A stretch of DNA of 64,000 bases from an uncultured Tenacibaculum sp. (GCA_947498055.1 CANMJA010000015.1:1-64000); one strand, 5' to 3'; counted from the stretch's first letter, positions 53,873 to 63,501 are shown. Made by a program: numbers and translations. The notes: generated by a model not told the origin, from the letters alone.

Positions 53873-55221
53873 TGAATTTAAAGGAAATACATAATATTTT
53901 TTTCATTGGAATTGGAGGTATTGGAATGAGTGCCATAGCACGTTATTTTTCTGAAAACAAGAAAAATGTGGCAGGGTATGATAAGACGATTTCACCAATA
54001 ACAACTAATTTGCAAAAGATTGGGGTACAAATTCACTATGAGGATACTGTAGAAAATATACTAGATTCTTTTTTAAACAAGGAAGAAACATTGGTAGTGT
54101 ATACACCAGCAATACCAAATACACACAAGCAGCTCAACTATTATATCAGTAATGGATTTACGGTTTTAAAAAGAGCGGAAATATTAGGTAAAATTACCGA
54201 AAACACATTTTGTTTAGCAGTTGCAGGTACACATGGTAAAACAACAACGTCTTCTATTTTAGGGCATATAATGCAATCTGAAAAAGCAACATCTTTTTTA
54301 GGAGGAATTACAGAGAATTATAATTCTAATTTAATTTCAGGAGAAGATAAAATATCAGTAGTAGAAGCAGATGAATTTGATCGATCATTTTTAAAACTTT
54401 CTCCGAACATAGCTTGTGTTACTTCTATGGATGCGGATCATCTAGATATTTATGGAGAACATGAAGCTTTGCAAAAATCTTTCTATGAATTTTCTAACAA
54501 AGTTTCTGATAAATTAATCGTAGCTAAAGGACTTCCGTTAGAAGGATTAACGTATGCAATAGAGGAAGAAGCGGATTATAAAGCATATAACTTAATCGTA
54601 GAAAATGGAACGTATTTTTTTGATGTTAAAACACCAAAAAATAAGATAGAAAATATAGCTTTTAATTTGCCAGGAAGACATAATGTAATGAATGCATTAG
54701 CAGCTCTTGCGATGGCAGAGGTATACGGTGTTTCATTACCTGTAATTAAAGAAAGATTATCTTCTTTTAAAGGAGTGAAGCGTAGATTTTCTTATAAAAT
54801 TAAAACAAAAAATAAAGTATTAATAGATGATTATGCGCATCATCCAACAGAAATAAATGCAGTAGAAAGTTCAGTAAGAGAAATGTATCCTAATAAAGAT
54901 GTTTTAGTTGTTTTTCAACCACATCTATTTAGTAGAACAAGAGATTTTATAGATGATTTTGCAAAATCACTAGCAAAATTTGATGAGGTTTTATTGTTAA
55001 ATATATATCCAGCTAGAGAAGAGCCAATTGAAGGAGTAAGTTCTAGTTGGTTACTAGAGAAAATAAAGAATAATAGGAAAGAATTAGTTAGTAAAAGGAA
55101 TCTTATAAGTAAAATAAAAGAATCTAAATCGCAAATAATAACCTTATTAGGTGCTGGAGATATAGGTTTATTAGTAGATGAAGTTAAAGAGGAATTATTA
55201 AAAGAGGTTTTGAATGATTAA
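53872..55221 (+). CDS. murC: UDP-MurNAc:L-alanine ligase
   Basis: Cytoplasmic ligase of 449 aa catalysing the first amino acid addition. N-terminal FFIGIGGIGMSAIARYF, ATP loop AVAGTHGKTTTSSIL, VVEADEFDRSFL and YAHHPTEINAV are characteristic. The GTG start overlaps murG; the last 8 bases overlap ftsQ. Confidence 0.96.
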   Translation: MNLKEIHNIFFIGIGGIGMSAIARYFSENKKNVAGYDKTISPITTNLQKIGVQIHYEDTVENILDSFLNKEETLVVYTPAIPNTHKQLNYYISNGFTVLKRAEILGKITENTFCLAVAGTHGKTTTSSILGHIMQSEKATSFLGGITENYNSNLISGEDKISVVEADEFDRSFLKLSPNIACVTSMDADHLDIYGEHEALQKSFYEFSNKVSDKLIVAKGLPLEGLTYAIEEEADYKAYNLIVENGTYFFDVKTPKNKIENIAFNLPGRHNVMNALAALAMAEVYGVSLPVIKERLSSFKGVKRRFSYKIKTKNKVLIDDYAHHPTEINAVESSVREMYPNKDVLVVFQPHLFSRTRDFIDDFAKSLAKFDEVLLLNIYPAREEPIEGVSSSWLLEKIKNNRKELVSKRNLISKIKESKSQIITLLGAGDIGLLVDEVKEELLKEVLND

Positions 55222-55960
55222 AAAAGGAGCAACATATTTGGTGTTTCTATGTTTGATGATATTATTATCAATATTATATGGTTTTACAAAGAAGAGAAAC
55301 CAACAAAAAAAGATTGAAACCATAGAGGTGGAGTTTGAAGAAGGATCAAATCCTTTTTTAACACATGAAACGGTTAATAAATTGTTAATACAAAATCAAG
55401 AGACAGTTAAAAACCAATCAAAAAGTGTTATAGATTTACATCATCTAGAAAATAAGGTGTTGTTAAACCCTTATGTAGAAAGAGCCACAGTATTTATAAC
55501 GCTTGGGGGAGTGTTAAAAACTGAAATAACACAAAAAGAACCTATTGCAAGAATAGTTTCTAGTAAAGAAGTGTATTATGTTGATAACTATGGGGCTAAG
55601 ATACCGTTGTCATCTAATTTTTCAGCCAGAGTTCCTTTAATAAGTGGTGAAAATTTATCGGGAAAAATAGAAGAAATAACGCAATTAGTGCAATTTATTT
55701 CTGAAGATGATTTTCTTAAAAAAGAAATTATAAGTATTCGAAAATTAGAAACAAATGAATATGTTTTTAATGTTCGAAGTGGAAATTATGTGATAGAATT
55801 TGGTTTATTTGATGATGTGAATGTAAAGTTTAAGAAATTAAAAGCTTTCTATAATAAAACATTAAAAGATAAAACAATAAGTAAGTATAAAGTAATTAAT
55901 GTTAAGTATCACAACCAAGTGGTATGCACAAAACAAAATCAAGATGGAGAACAGCAATAA
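55214..55960 (+). CDS. ftsQ: Cell-division protein FtsQ
   Basis: Bitopic protein of 248 aa with one N-terminal helix (about residues 6-22), then a POTRA-like domain (residues about 35-105) and the FtsQ beta domain. It recruits FtsL/FtsB-type partners at the septum. Sequence is poorly conserved in Bacteroidota; position between murC and ftsA and topology support the call. It overlaps murC by 8 and ftsA by 17 bases. Confidence 0.88.
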   Translation: MIKKGATYLVFLCLMILLSILYGFTKKRNQQKKIETIEVEFEEGSNPFLTHETVNKLLIQNQETVKNQSKSVIDLHHLENKVLLNPYVERATVFITLGGVLKTEITQKEPIARIVSSKEVYYVDNYGAKIPLSSNFSARVPLISGENLSGKIEEITQLVQFISEDDFLKKEIISIRKLETNEYVFNVRSGNYVIEFGLFDDVNVKFKKLKAFYNKTLKDKTISKYKVINVKYHNQVVCTKQNQDGEQQ

Positions 55961-57308
55961 AATTGCAGTAGGGTTAGATATTGGTACTACCAAGATTGTT
56001 GCCATGATTGGGCGTAAGAACGAATATGATAAAATTGAAGTTCTCGGTATTGGTAAAGCAAAAAGCTTGGGGGTTAAAAGAGGTGTTGTTAATAACATTA
56101 CGCAAACTATTCAATCCATTCAGCAAGCAATAGATGAAGCAGAAAGTGTTTCTGGAGAAAAAATAAGTGATGTTGTAGTTGGCATAGCAGGGCAACATAT
56201 TAGAAGCTTACACCATAGTGATTATATTACAAGGCCAGGAGCAGATGAAGTTATTGAAGAAAATGATATAGAGAACTTGGTAAATCAGGTACATAAATTA
56301 GTTATGTTGCCTGGAGAAGAAATTATTCACGTACTACCTCAAGAATTTAAAGTAGATAGCCAAGCAGATATTAAAGAACCAATAGGAATGTATGGAGGTA
56401 GGTTAGAAGCTAATTTTCATGTAGTAGTTGGACAAGTATCTTCTATTAGAAATATAGGTAGGTGTGTTAAAAGTGCTGGTTTAAATTTAGAAGATATTAC
56501 TTTAGAGCCTTTAGCTTCTGCTGCAGCAGTTTTAAGTCAAGAAGAAAAAGAAGCAGGAGTAGCATTGATTGATATAGGAGGAGGTACTACAGATTTAGCA
56601 ATTTTTAAAGACGGTATTATTCGTCATACAGCAGTAATACCATTTGGAGGAAATGTAATTACAGAAGATATAAAAGAAGGTTGTTCTATTATTGAAAAGC
56701 AAGCAGAATTACTTAAAATTAAATTTGGTTCTGCATGGCCTGGAGAAAATAAAGAAACAGAAATTGTATCAATACCTGGTTTAAGAGGAAGAGAACCTAA
56801 AGAGATCACGTTAAAAAATCTTTCAAAAATAATACATGCTAGAGTACAAGAAATTATAGAGCATGTGTATTTAGAAATTAAAAATTATGGTCATGAAACT
56901 CAAAAGGGAAAATTAATTGCAGGAATTGTATTAACAGGTGGAGGATCACAATTAAAACATTTACGTCAATTAGTAGAATACATTACAGGAATGGATACCC
57001 GAATAGGATATCCTAATGAGCATTTGGCAGGAGAAAGCGATTCTGTTTTATCAAGCCCTTCCTATGCTACTGCAGTGGGGTTATTAATGGAAGGTTTAGT
57101 TAAAAGTGAAAAAGAAGAATATCAAGAGGTAGTTGAAGAAATAATAGTACCTCTATCTTCAAAAACAGAAGAGAAAGAAGATAGTATAGAAGACAAAATA
57201 ATAGAAGAAGTATCACAAAAAAAGCAACGTAAAGCTAAAGTGAAAGGGAAGTCGTTTTTAGAGAAATTTACAGAAAGATTTAAAGAGTTTCTTGACAACG
57301 CAGAATAA
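55944..57308 (+). CDS. ftsA: Cell-division protein FtsA
   Basis: Actin-like ATPase of 454 aa that tethers FtsZ to the membrane. Phosphate-1 loop VGLDIGTTKIVAMIG, phosphate-2 LIDIGGGTTDLAIF and the adenosine motif VLTGGGSQLKHL are visible; the C-terminus has a Glu/Lys-rich linker and the amphipathic membrane helix SFLEKFTERFKEFLDN. The ATG at 55944 starts just before the conserved domain; a more upstream start in ftsQ is unlikely. Confidence 0.95.
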   Translation: MENSNKIAVGLDIGTTKIVAMIGRKNEYDKIEVLGIGKAKSLGVKRGVVNNITQTIQSIQQAIDEAESVSGEKISDVVVGIAGQHIRSLHHSDYITRPGADEVIEENDIENLVNQVHKLVMLPGEEIIHVLPQEFKVDSQADIKEPIGMYGGRLEANFHVVVGQVSSIRNIGRCVKSAGLNLEDITLEPLASAAAVLSQEEKEAGVALIDIGGGTTDLAIFKDGIIRHTAVIPFGGNVITEDIKEGCSIIEKQAELLKIKFGSAWPGENKETEIVSIPGLRGREPKEITLKNLSKIIHARVQEIIEHVYLEIKNYGHETQKGKLIAGIVLTGGGSQLKHLRQLVEYITGMDTRIGYPNEHLAGESDSVLSSPSYATAVGLLMEGLVKSEKEEYQEVVEEIIVPLSSKTEEKEDSIEDKIIEEVSQKKQRKAKVKGKSFLEKFTERFKEFLDNAE

Positions 57309-57355
57309 AATATAGGGATTAAAGTTAAGAGAAAATAAAATAAAGAATAGTTATT

Positions 57356-59218
57356 ATGAGCGCAGAATTTGATAACATTTCATTTGATATGCCAAAAACA
57401 CAATCAAACACAATTAAAGTGATTGGTGTTGGAGGTGGAGGTAGCAACGCAGTAAATCACATGTATAGTGAACAAATACATGGGGTAGACTTTGTTATTT
57501 GTAATACCGATGCACAAGCATTAGAGAATAGTCCAATACCTAATAAAATACAATTAGGAGCACATTTAACATCAGGTTTAGGAGCTGGTGCTAATCCAGA
57601 AATTGGAGCACAAGCAGCAGCAGAGAGTATACAAGAAATACAACAGATGCTAAACACGCATACAAAAATGGTGTTTATTACTGCTGGTATGGGTGGTGGT
57701 ACTGGTACAGGTGCAGCTCCCATTATAGCCAGAATTGCAAAAGATATGGATATTTTGACGGTAGGAATCGTTACTATGCCATTTCAATTTGAAGGAAGAA
57801 TGCGCTCAAAGCAAGCTCAAAAAGGAGTAGATGAACTTAGAAGAAATGTAGATTCTCTTATTGTTATTAATAATAATAAACTTAGAGAAGTATATGGTAA
57901 TTTAGGTTTTAAATCTGGTTTTTCTAAAGCAGATGAAGTATTAGCAACTGCGGCTAAAGGAATTGCAGAAGTAATAACACACCACTACAAACAAAATATC
58001 GATTTGCACGATGCTAAAACGGTACTTGCAAATAGTGGAACTGCAATAATGGGATCTGCAAAAGAAGCAGGAGATAATAGAGCTAAAAATGCGATTGTAA
58101 AAGCGCTAGATTCTCCTTTGTTAAATGATAATAAAATTACAGGAGCTAAAAATGTTTTATTATTAATTGTATCAGGTACCAATGAAGTTACTTTAGACGA
58201 GATAGGAGAAATTAACGATTACATACAAACAGAAGCTGGTTACGATGCCAATATTATTATGGGTATTGGAGAAGACGAAAGCTTAGAACAAGGAATTTCT
58301 GTAACAATTGTAGCTACTGGTTTTGCGCCAGACCAACAAAGTACTATAAATAATACAGAAACTAAGAAAATAGTTCATACTTTAGAAGATAATCAAAAAG
58401 CTACTTATGAATTTGATAGTAAGAAAAGTATTATTCCAAGAACTTTAGAGCAACCTATAACAAATAGTAAGAAAGAAAAAATAGTACATGTTCTTGAAGA
58501 AGAAACAATAGCACCAAAAGACATACTTGTTAAAACAACGGAAGCTATAAAAAACATTGATGTTGTTTTTGAAGATCTTAGTTATAATGACATTTCTGAA
58601 GAAGAATTTATCATAACAAATATATCACAACAGCAAGAGATTCGTAAAGAAGAGCCGCCTTTACAACAAAATTTATTGTTTGATTTACCTTTAAATTCTT
58701 ACGAAGAAATTTTACCAGATACAAAAGAAGAAGGTTTAATTAATACCACACAAGAAATTAATAATATAGAAGTTTCTTATGAAGAAATAAAACCAGTTAT
58801 AGAGAAACGCTATGTCTTAGAAGACTTTGATATACAACCAACCATAGGTAAAAGCTCGAAGCCAAAAGTAGAAGATAAACAAATAGAAGAAGAATTAAAA
58901 TTTGAAGTTAGAACAAAAAGGAAAGAAGAATTAAATACGGAAGAAGACTCAGAAGCTTCTCCTTTAAGTTTAACTATCTCTGAATTACAAAAAAGGGCAC
59001 AAGAGAGAAGAGAGAAAATGAAAGGTTTTAATTATAAGTTTTCAGATAAAGTAAATAAAAATATTGACGAAATAGAAAAACAGCCAGCTTATAAACGTTT
59101 GGGAGTAGATTTAAACGTTAATACAAAAATAAGCGAGGCAGAAACACCTTTAGAAAATAACTCAGACGATTTACCTTTGCGTTCAAATAATACTTTTTTG
59201 CATGATAATGTAGATTAG
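57356..59218 (+). CDS. ftsZ: Cell-division GTPase FtsZ
   Basis: Tubulin-like GTPase of 620 aa forming the Z ring. IKVIGVGGGGSNAVNHM, the tubulin signature GGGTGTG (residues 113-119) and FQFEGRMRSKQA are present. The globular domain ends near residue 330; a long acidic variable linker of about 270 residues follows, then the tail LRSNNTFLHDNVD. This is much longer than the roughly 380-residue Escherichia protein but in the range of Bacteroidota. It ends the cluster and is followed by a terminator. Confidence 0.96.
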   Translation: MSAEFDNISFDMPKTQSNTIKVIGVGGGGSNAVNHMYSEQIHGVDFVICNTDAQALENSPIPNKIQLGAHLTSGLGAGANPEIGAQAAAESIQEIQQMLNTHTKMVFITAGMGGGTGTGAAPIIARIAKDMDILTVGIVTMPFQFEGRMRSKQAQKGVDELRRNVDSLIVINNNKLREVYGNLGFKSGFSKADEVLATAAKGIAEVITHHYKQNIDLHDAKTVLANSGTAIMGSAKEAGDNRAKNAIVKALDSPLLNDNKITGAKNVLLLIVSGTNEVTLDEIGEINDYIQTEAGYDANIIMGIGEDESLEQGISVTIVATGFAPDQQSTINNTETKKIVHTLEDNQKATYEFDSKKSIIPRTLEQPITNSKKEKIVHVLEEETIAPKDILVKTTEAIKNIDVVFEDLSYNDISEEEFIITNISQQQEIRKEEPPLQQNLLFDLPLNSYEEILPDTKEEGLINTTQEINNIEVSYEEIKPVIEKRYVLEDFDIQPTIGKSSKPKVEDKQIEEELKFEVRTKRKEELNTEEDSEASPLSLTISELQKRAQERREKMKGFNYKFSDKVNKNIDEIEKQPAYKRLGVDLNVNTKISEAETPLENNSDDLPLRSNNTFLHDNVD

Positions 59219-59236
59219 TAGGAGAAAAATAAAGAC

Positions 59237-59266
59237 AAAAAAATCCTGATTGCTCAGGATTTTTTT
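59237..59266 (+). terminator. Terminator of the dcw cluster
   Basis: A perfect 13-bp stem (AAAAAAATCCTGA and complement), 4-nt loop and T7 run, 18 bases after the ftsZ stop. Confidence 0.9.
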
Positions 59267-59351
59267 ATTTTTATAACCATAAAAAAAATAAGTTTCAGAC
59301 TTATTGTTATAAATAATCAACCTAAAAAAGGTTATAAAGAATTAAAAAAAT

Positions 59352-59795
59352 ATGAGTGTGCAACAAGAAGTAATGAACAAACTAAAAGAAGCAATGAAGG
59401 CAAAAGATACTGTTGCATTAACAGCATTACGTGCTTTAAAATCTGCTTTTATGTTAGCAAATACAGAAAACACAGGAGATGTAACAGAAGCAGAAGAAAT
59501 TAAAATTGTTCAAAAACAAGTAAAGCAACGAAAAGATAGTGCGGCTGTTTTTACGAAACAAAACAGAGAAGATTTGGCAGCACCAGAATTAGCAGAAGCA
59601 AAAATTTTAGAGCAATTTTTACCAGCAGCTTTAAGTGAAGAAGAAATAGCGAAAATAGTTTTAGAAGTAATTAAAGATACTAATGCAGCAGGAATGAAAG
59701 ATATGGGGAAAGTTATGGGAGTTGTATCTAATAAAATTGGAGGACAGGCCGATGGTAAAACAATTTCTACAATTGTAAAGAAAAATTTGATGTAA
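59352..59795 (+). CDS. GatB/YqeY domain-containing protein
   Basis: Helical protein of 147 aa of the YqeY family, related to the C-terminal tail domain of GatB that binds tRNA. MNKLKEAMKAKDTVALTALR and the C-terminal GGQADGKTISTIVKKNL match the family. Stand-alone YqeY proteins may act in tRNA-dependent amidation or tRNA binding; the exact role is not established. A tRNA gene follows 9 bases later. Confidence 0.9.
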   Translation: MSVQQEVMNKLKEAMKAKDTVALTALRALKSAFMLANTENTGDVTEAEEIKIVQKQVKQRKDSAAVFTKQNREDLAAPELAEAKILEQFLPAALSEEEIAKIVLEVIKDTNAAGMKDMGKVMGVVSNKIGGQADGKTISTIVKKNLM

Positions 59796-59804
59796 AAAAT
59801 TAAA

Positions 59805-59878
59805 GACCTCGTAGTTCAATTGGATAGAATATCAGATTTCGGCTCTGAGGGTTGGGGGTTCGAGTCCCTTCGAGGTCA
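59805..59878 (+). tRNA. tRNA-Arg (anticodon TCG)
   Basis: A 74-base cloverleaf: acceptor stem GACCTCG/CGAGGTC with discriminator A, anticodon stem TCAGA/TCTGA with loop TTTCGGC (anticodon TCG at 59839-59841) and T arm containing GGTTCGAGTCC. The CCA end is not encoded. It decodes CGA. Confidence 0.92.
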
Positions 59879-59992
59879 CAAGATTACTTGTTTTAATTTT
59901 TAAAACAAACAAATATTTATAGGTGTAAATTTTGTTCATTGTTATTTAAAGCATTTTCCCTTTTAATCTCCTATTTATGACTACTTGTTTTT

Positions 59993-60292
59993 TTATATTT
60001 TAGATAAAATTTTTTTATTAATATAAAATGTACCGAAAGGTATAAAAGAGGCTAATAAAATTTTAAATAGCATCTTTCTTTTCCAATTATACTCACTAGC
60101 TACGCCTATGGAAAGGAAAATGAAAAGTAAAAATATAGCTCCATGAATTGGTCCTATAAATTTTATGACTCCCGATATTTTCATAATATATTTTAAAGGT
60201 AGACCTATACATATTAAAATAAGTAGAGAAATACCTTCTAAAACTCCTGTAATTCTTAATCTATTAATAGATGAAGCAAAATAATTTTCCAT
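59993..60292 (-). CDS. DUF3817 membrane protein
   Basis: Small inner-membrane protein of 99 aa with three helices. RLRITGVLEGISLLILICIG, IGPIHGAIFLLFI and LASFIPFGTFYINKK match the DUF3817 family (YdzA-like). Function unknown. It is the last gene of a minus-strand group with another membrane protein, downstream of a TetR gene and its operator. Confidence 0.8.
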   Translation of the reverse strand: MENYFASSINRLRITGVLEGISLLILICIGLPLKYIMKISGVIKFIGPIHGAIFLLFIFLSIGVASEYNWKRKMLFKILLASFIPFGTFYINKKILSKI

Positions 60293-60301
60293 AAATTTTA
60301 A

Positions 60302-60760
60302 TTAAAATAGTCGTATGTAAGGTCTATGTGTCAAAGGTGAAAATGGCCAGGGTATCGCAATCAGTATTATAATTAATGCTATTATATAAAAAGTAAACAT
60401 TGTTTTGTGTTTTTCTAAATCAGTAGTTATTCTTTTAGATCTAGAGGAGCCTATAGTTATAATAGCTATAGCAATAAGCATCAGAAAAACATGTATAACA
60501 CCAAAGAATGCATATTCATTCCATTTGTTTATACCATTTTTTAAAAAGTATTTTACCGTAGGGCTTTGAGTATAGAGAATAATACCTATCATTAATTGTA
60601 TATGAGCAGTAGTAGCAGTCCAGTGTCTAATAGAGTTTACCTTTTTAGAAAAATGTAATCGTTTAGTTTTTCCTTTAAATGATAAAAAAATAGCATAAAA
60701 AAGGATGAATAAAAGAAACCATTTAAAAAGTGAGTGAAGAAATAATAAAGCTATATACAT
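60302..60760 (-). CDS. Hypothetical four-helix membrane protein
   Basis: Inner-membrane protein of 152 aa with four hydrophobic segments and several conserved-looking histidines (HSLFKW, RHWTATTAHIQ, VIHVF), a layout resembling small cytochrome-b561-like or cytochrome B subunit-like proteins of Bacteroidota. Heme binding is possible but not shown. It is 9 bases from the DUF3817 gene, and a TetR-type palindrome precedes it. Confidence 0.65.
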   Translation of the reverse strand: MYIALLFLHSLFKWFLLFILFYAIFLSFKGKTKRLHFSKKVNSIRHWTATTAHIQLMIGIILYTQSPTVKYFLKNGINKWNEYAFFGVIHVFLMLIAIAIITIGSSRSKRITTDLEKHKTMFTFYIIALIIILIAIPWPFSPLTHRPYIRLF

Positions 60761-60782
60761 TTTTTGAATTAATTATATTGAG

Positions 60783-60802
60783 AACATACTAAATGGTATG
60801 TT
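60783..60802. promoter_or_regulatory. TetR-type operator before the membrane-protein pair
   Basis: AACATAC-TAAATG-GTATGTT, 7-bp arms. Its left half AACATACTAA recurs in the palindrome upstream of the rhodanese/TetR genes (61831-61846). Confidence 0.65.
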
Positions 60803-60816
60803 TTTGGTTAAAAAAA

Positions 60817-61404
60817 TTATTGCAAGAGAGTCAAATAGTTTTTCAATTCTTTTAAATAAGAATTATAGCTAGATTTACCTAAAATTTTACCTAGGTTTCG
60901 AGCACCATTATAACCAATTAAAATAAAGACAGCAACTTGTTCACTGTCGATATTGTCTTTAATAATATTTGTTTTTTTTGCTTCATCTAAGTAGTCTATT
61001 ATCTGTTTTTTCCATTGCACAAAAAGCTTTCGTAGTTCTTTTGCAAATTTTGTATCTAAAGGAGCCATTTCTTCTATTAAATTAACAATAGGACAGCCAT
61101 ATTCAATCTTAAAAAAAGTAGTATTGTTTAATAAGCTATTCATCATTCCATAGATTTCAGACTGAGGTGATTTTGTTGCATCTAGGGCTTTCAATATATT
61201 TGAAGTGGTAACCATGTACAATATTTCTTTTATCATTGCTAAACCCATATCATCTTTACTTTTGAAATGATAATAAAGCGCCCCTTTTGTAACTTGAGTA
61301 GTAGCTATAATTTCATCTATACTGGTAGCTTGGTATCCGTTTTTATATATTAATGCAAACGCTTTTTCTAATATGTTTTTTCTTGTAGTATTGGCTTTTG
61401 ACAT
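60817..61404 (-). CDS. TetR-family transcriptional regulator
   Basis: Repressor of 195 aa. HTH region at about residues 8-55 (AFALIYKNGYQATSIDEIIA, TQVTKGALYYHFKSKDDMGL) and a helical ligand domain with YGCPIVNLIEEMA typical of the AcrR/NemR-like branch that senses electrophiles or drugs. Palindromes before the downstream membrane-protein pair and before the upstream rhodanese remnant suggest it controls both and itself. Confidence 0.9.
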   Translation of the reverse strand: MSKANTTRKNILEKAFALIYKNGYQATSIDEIIATTQVTKGALYYHFKSKDDMGLAMIKEILYMVTTSNILKALDATKSPQSEIYGMMNSLLNNTTFFKIEYGCPIVNLIEEMAPLDTKFAKELRKLFVQWKKQIIDYLDEAKKTNIIKDNIDSEQVAVFILIGYNGARNLGKILGKSSYNSYLKELKNYLTLLQ

Positions 61405-61422
61405 TGTTTATATAAGTTATTA

Positions 61423-61745
61423 TTAATAATTATTTTCAAAGTAGTTAAGAGTTTTTTTAAAATATTGCTCTAAATCACTTATAGATCCACCATTGTAAGC
61501 TTTTTATAACCTCGTTTTTTTAGAATTTTCTTAGTCTTCAAAATTCTGAGTCCATGAGAACAATATGTAATAATGGATTTACCTTTTTGAATGTGAATAG
61601 TAATCGTCTAGTGATCATACATTTTTATAATTAGAGCATTTGTAATGCCATCTTTTTTATATTCTGAATTTGTTAGAACATCTAGTATTGTGGAGTTTTT
61701 AATTAACTCTTCATTTGCTAATTTATCTAGACTTATTTTTCTCAA
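61423..61745 (-). pseudogene. Decayed rhodanese-like gene
   Basis: Minus-strand remnant of a single-domain rhodanese (sulphurtransferase). The N-terminal part reads SLDKLANEELIKNSTILDVL and TNSEYKKDGITNALIIKMYD, then a TAG stop interrupts; the frame continues with KGKSIITYCSHGLRILKTKK, which contains the active-site Cys (YCSHGLR). A frameshift after KKLTMV moves the end (GGSISDLEQYFK) to another frame. With one stop and one frameshift it is not expressed as an intact enzyme. It lies 18 bases before the TetR gene, so it was once first gene of that operon. Confidence 0.75.
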
Positions 61746-61815
61746 TACTTAAAAAAAACATATAGTTATACAAATCTTTTAAATTTTGGAAATGAATTTA
61801 TGAATGTTGATTATA

Positions 61816-61848
61816 CAAATATATAGAGAAACATACTAATTAGTATTA
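61816..61848 (-). promoter_or_regulatory. Promoter and operator of the rhodanese/TetR operon
   Basis: On the minus strand TATATTTG (61816-61823) is an exact -7 box. Directly upstream is the perfect palindrome ATACTAATTAGTAT (61833-61846), where a bound TetR protein would block RNA polymerase. The remaining sequence up to 62039 shows no gene. Confidence 0.65.
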
Positions 61849-62039
61849 TTTATGGGGTTTTTTCTTTTATTCAAATAAAATTTACTCTCTGTTTTTGTAA
61901 TAATCATGAAAATATTGATGATTATCAGTTTTATAGGGAAGCATGATTTATTAAATTAGAAAACAATTTTTATTGCTTAATTTTATTGTTCATAAAATTA
62001 GCTGTAATATCTATATGTAACTGAAAAGTATAAAAGATT

Positions 62040-62885
62040 ATGGTTAAAATTATTCTTTTATATGAAGCAATATTATATTATAAAATTAACCTTTTTTTTA
62101 TTAGTATTTCCACCATATTATTAAATATATTAGAATCGTTATATGCTTTTGTTTTTAATAAACCAGTATTTACACATGTATATTTAGTAAAAAAGAAATT
62201 GTCAAAAAATCAAAAAGAGTTTTTAAAGAATAATATTATTTTTTATCAAAATCTTGACAAAAAACACAAATCTTATTATGAACATAGAATCGCAAAATTC
62301 ATACGAAATTATCAGTTTATAGAAAGAGAAGGAGTTGATGTAACTTTTGAAAAAAAGATATTAATAGCTTCCTCTTATATAAAGCTAACTTTCGGAATGA
62401 GAAGGTATTTGACGAATACTTTTGATAAGATAATTGTTTATCCCAATGCTTATTATTCATTAATAACGAAACAATACCATAAAGGAGAATTCAATCCAAG
62501 ATTAAAGATAATTATTTTCTCTTGGGAAGATTTTTTACTTGGAGATGTAATATTAAATGATAATATAAATTTAGGAATACATGAATTTACGCATGCACTT
62601 ACTTTTCATGGTAGTAAATCTAAGGATGTAAGCGCCAAAATATTTTATAGAAAATTTAAAAAAATAATCCATTTTTTAAATAAAGAAAACAATAGAAGAG
62701 AAATTATAGAGTCTAATTTTTTTAGAAATTACGCACAAACAAACGATTTAGAATTTGTTGCTGTAATAATGGAGTATTTCTTTGAATCTCCTTTAAAATT
62801 ACAGCAACAATTTCCTAAGTTATATATTAAAATAGAAACAATGCTTAATTACAAATCGATTTTAGATCAGCAATGGTCTCCGTAG
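62040..62885 (+). CDS. MtfA-type (M90) zinc peptidase
   Basis: Putative metallopeptidase of 281 aa of the MtfA family. Residues 15-40 are hydrophobic and could anchor it; the zinc site is HEFTHAL with His181, Glu182 and His185, and the distal Glu lies in NDLEFVAVIMEYFFESP. In Escherichia, MtfA binds the repressor Mlc; here the role is unknown. Its last 41 bases overlap the convergent rpe gene. Confidence 0.82.
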   Translation: MVKIILLYEAILYYKINLFFISISTILLNILESLYAFVFNKPVFTHVYLVKKKLSKNQKEFLKNNIIFYQNLDKKHKSYYEHRIAKFIRNYQFIEREGVDVTFEKKILIASSYIKLTFGMRRYLTNTFDKIIVYPNAYYSLITKQYHKGEFNPRLKIIIFSWEDFLLGDVILNDNINLGIHEFTHALTFHGSKSKDVSAKIFYRKFKKIIHFLNKENNRREIIESNFFRNYAQTNDLEFVAVIMEYFFESPLKLQQQFPKLYIKIETMLNYKSILDQQWSP

Positions 62886-63501
62886 GATTTTCACTTTTAA
62901 AAACATAACTACCAGCAACTAAAACATCTGCACCAACTTCAATAAGTTGATTAGCGTTTTTATTAGTTACACCTCCATCAATTTCAATTAAAGTTGAAGC
63001 GTTGCTAAATTCAATAAGATTTTTTAATTGCTGTACTTTTTTATAGGTGTTTTCAATAAAAGATTGCCCTCCAAAACCAGGGTTAACACTCATAATACAA
63101 ACAAGATCTAAATCGTTTATAACGTCTTCTAATACACTAATAGGTGTATGTGGATTCAAAGCTACACCAGCCTTCATTCCTTCATTTTTTATAGCTTGTA
63201 TCGTTCTGTGTAAATGAGTACAAGCTTCATAATGTACAGTTAAGAAATTAGCTCCTAAATCGGCAAAAGTTTTTATATACCTGTCGGGATCTACGATCAT
63301 TAAATGTACATCTATTACTTTTTTTGCATGGTTAGATATTGCTTTTAAAACTGGCATACCAAAAGAAATATTAGGTACAAAAACACCATCCATTATATCT
63401 ATATGAAACCAATCGGCATCACTATTATTTACCATTTCTACATCACGTTGTAGATTTCCAAAATCTGCCGCTAAAATTGAAGGAGCAATAAGTTTATTCA
63501 T
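62845..63501 (-). CDS. rpe: Ribulose-phosphate 3-epimerase
   Basis: TIM-barrel enzyme of 218 aa converting D-ribulose 5-phosphate to D-xylulose 5-phosphate in the pentose phosphate pathway. LIAPSILAADFGNLQ, HIDIMDGVFVPNI, VHLMIVDPDRYI, MSVNPGFGGQSFI and EIDGGVTNKNA hold the metal and phosphate ligands. The ATG at 63501 is chosen over one 24 bases upstream, which lies closer to the -7 box TAATTTTG (63523-63530, minus strand). Confidence 0.95.
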   Translation of the reverse strand: MNKLIAPSILAADFGNLQRDVEMVNNSDADWFHIDIMDGVFVPNISFGMPVLKAISNHAKKVIDVHLMIVDPDRYIKTFADLGANFLTVHYEACTHLHRTIQAIKNEGMKAGVALNPHTPISVLEDVINDLDLVCIMSVNPGFGGQSFIENTYKKVQQLKNLIEFSNASTLIEIDGGVTNKNANQLIEVGADVLVAGSYVFKSENPTETIADLKSICN

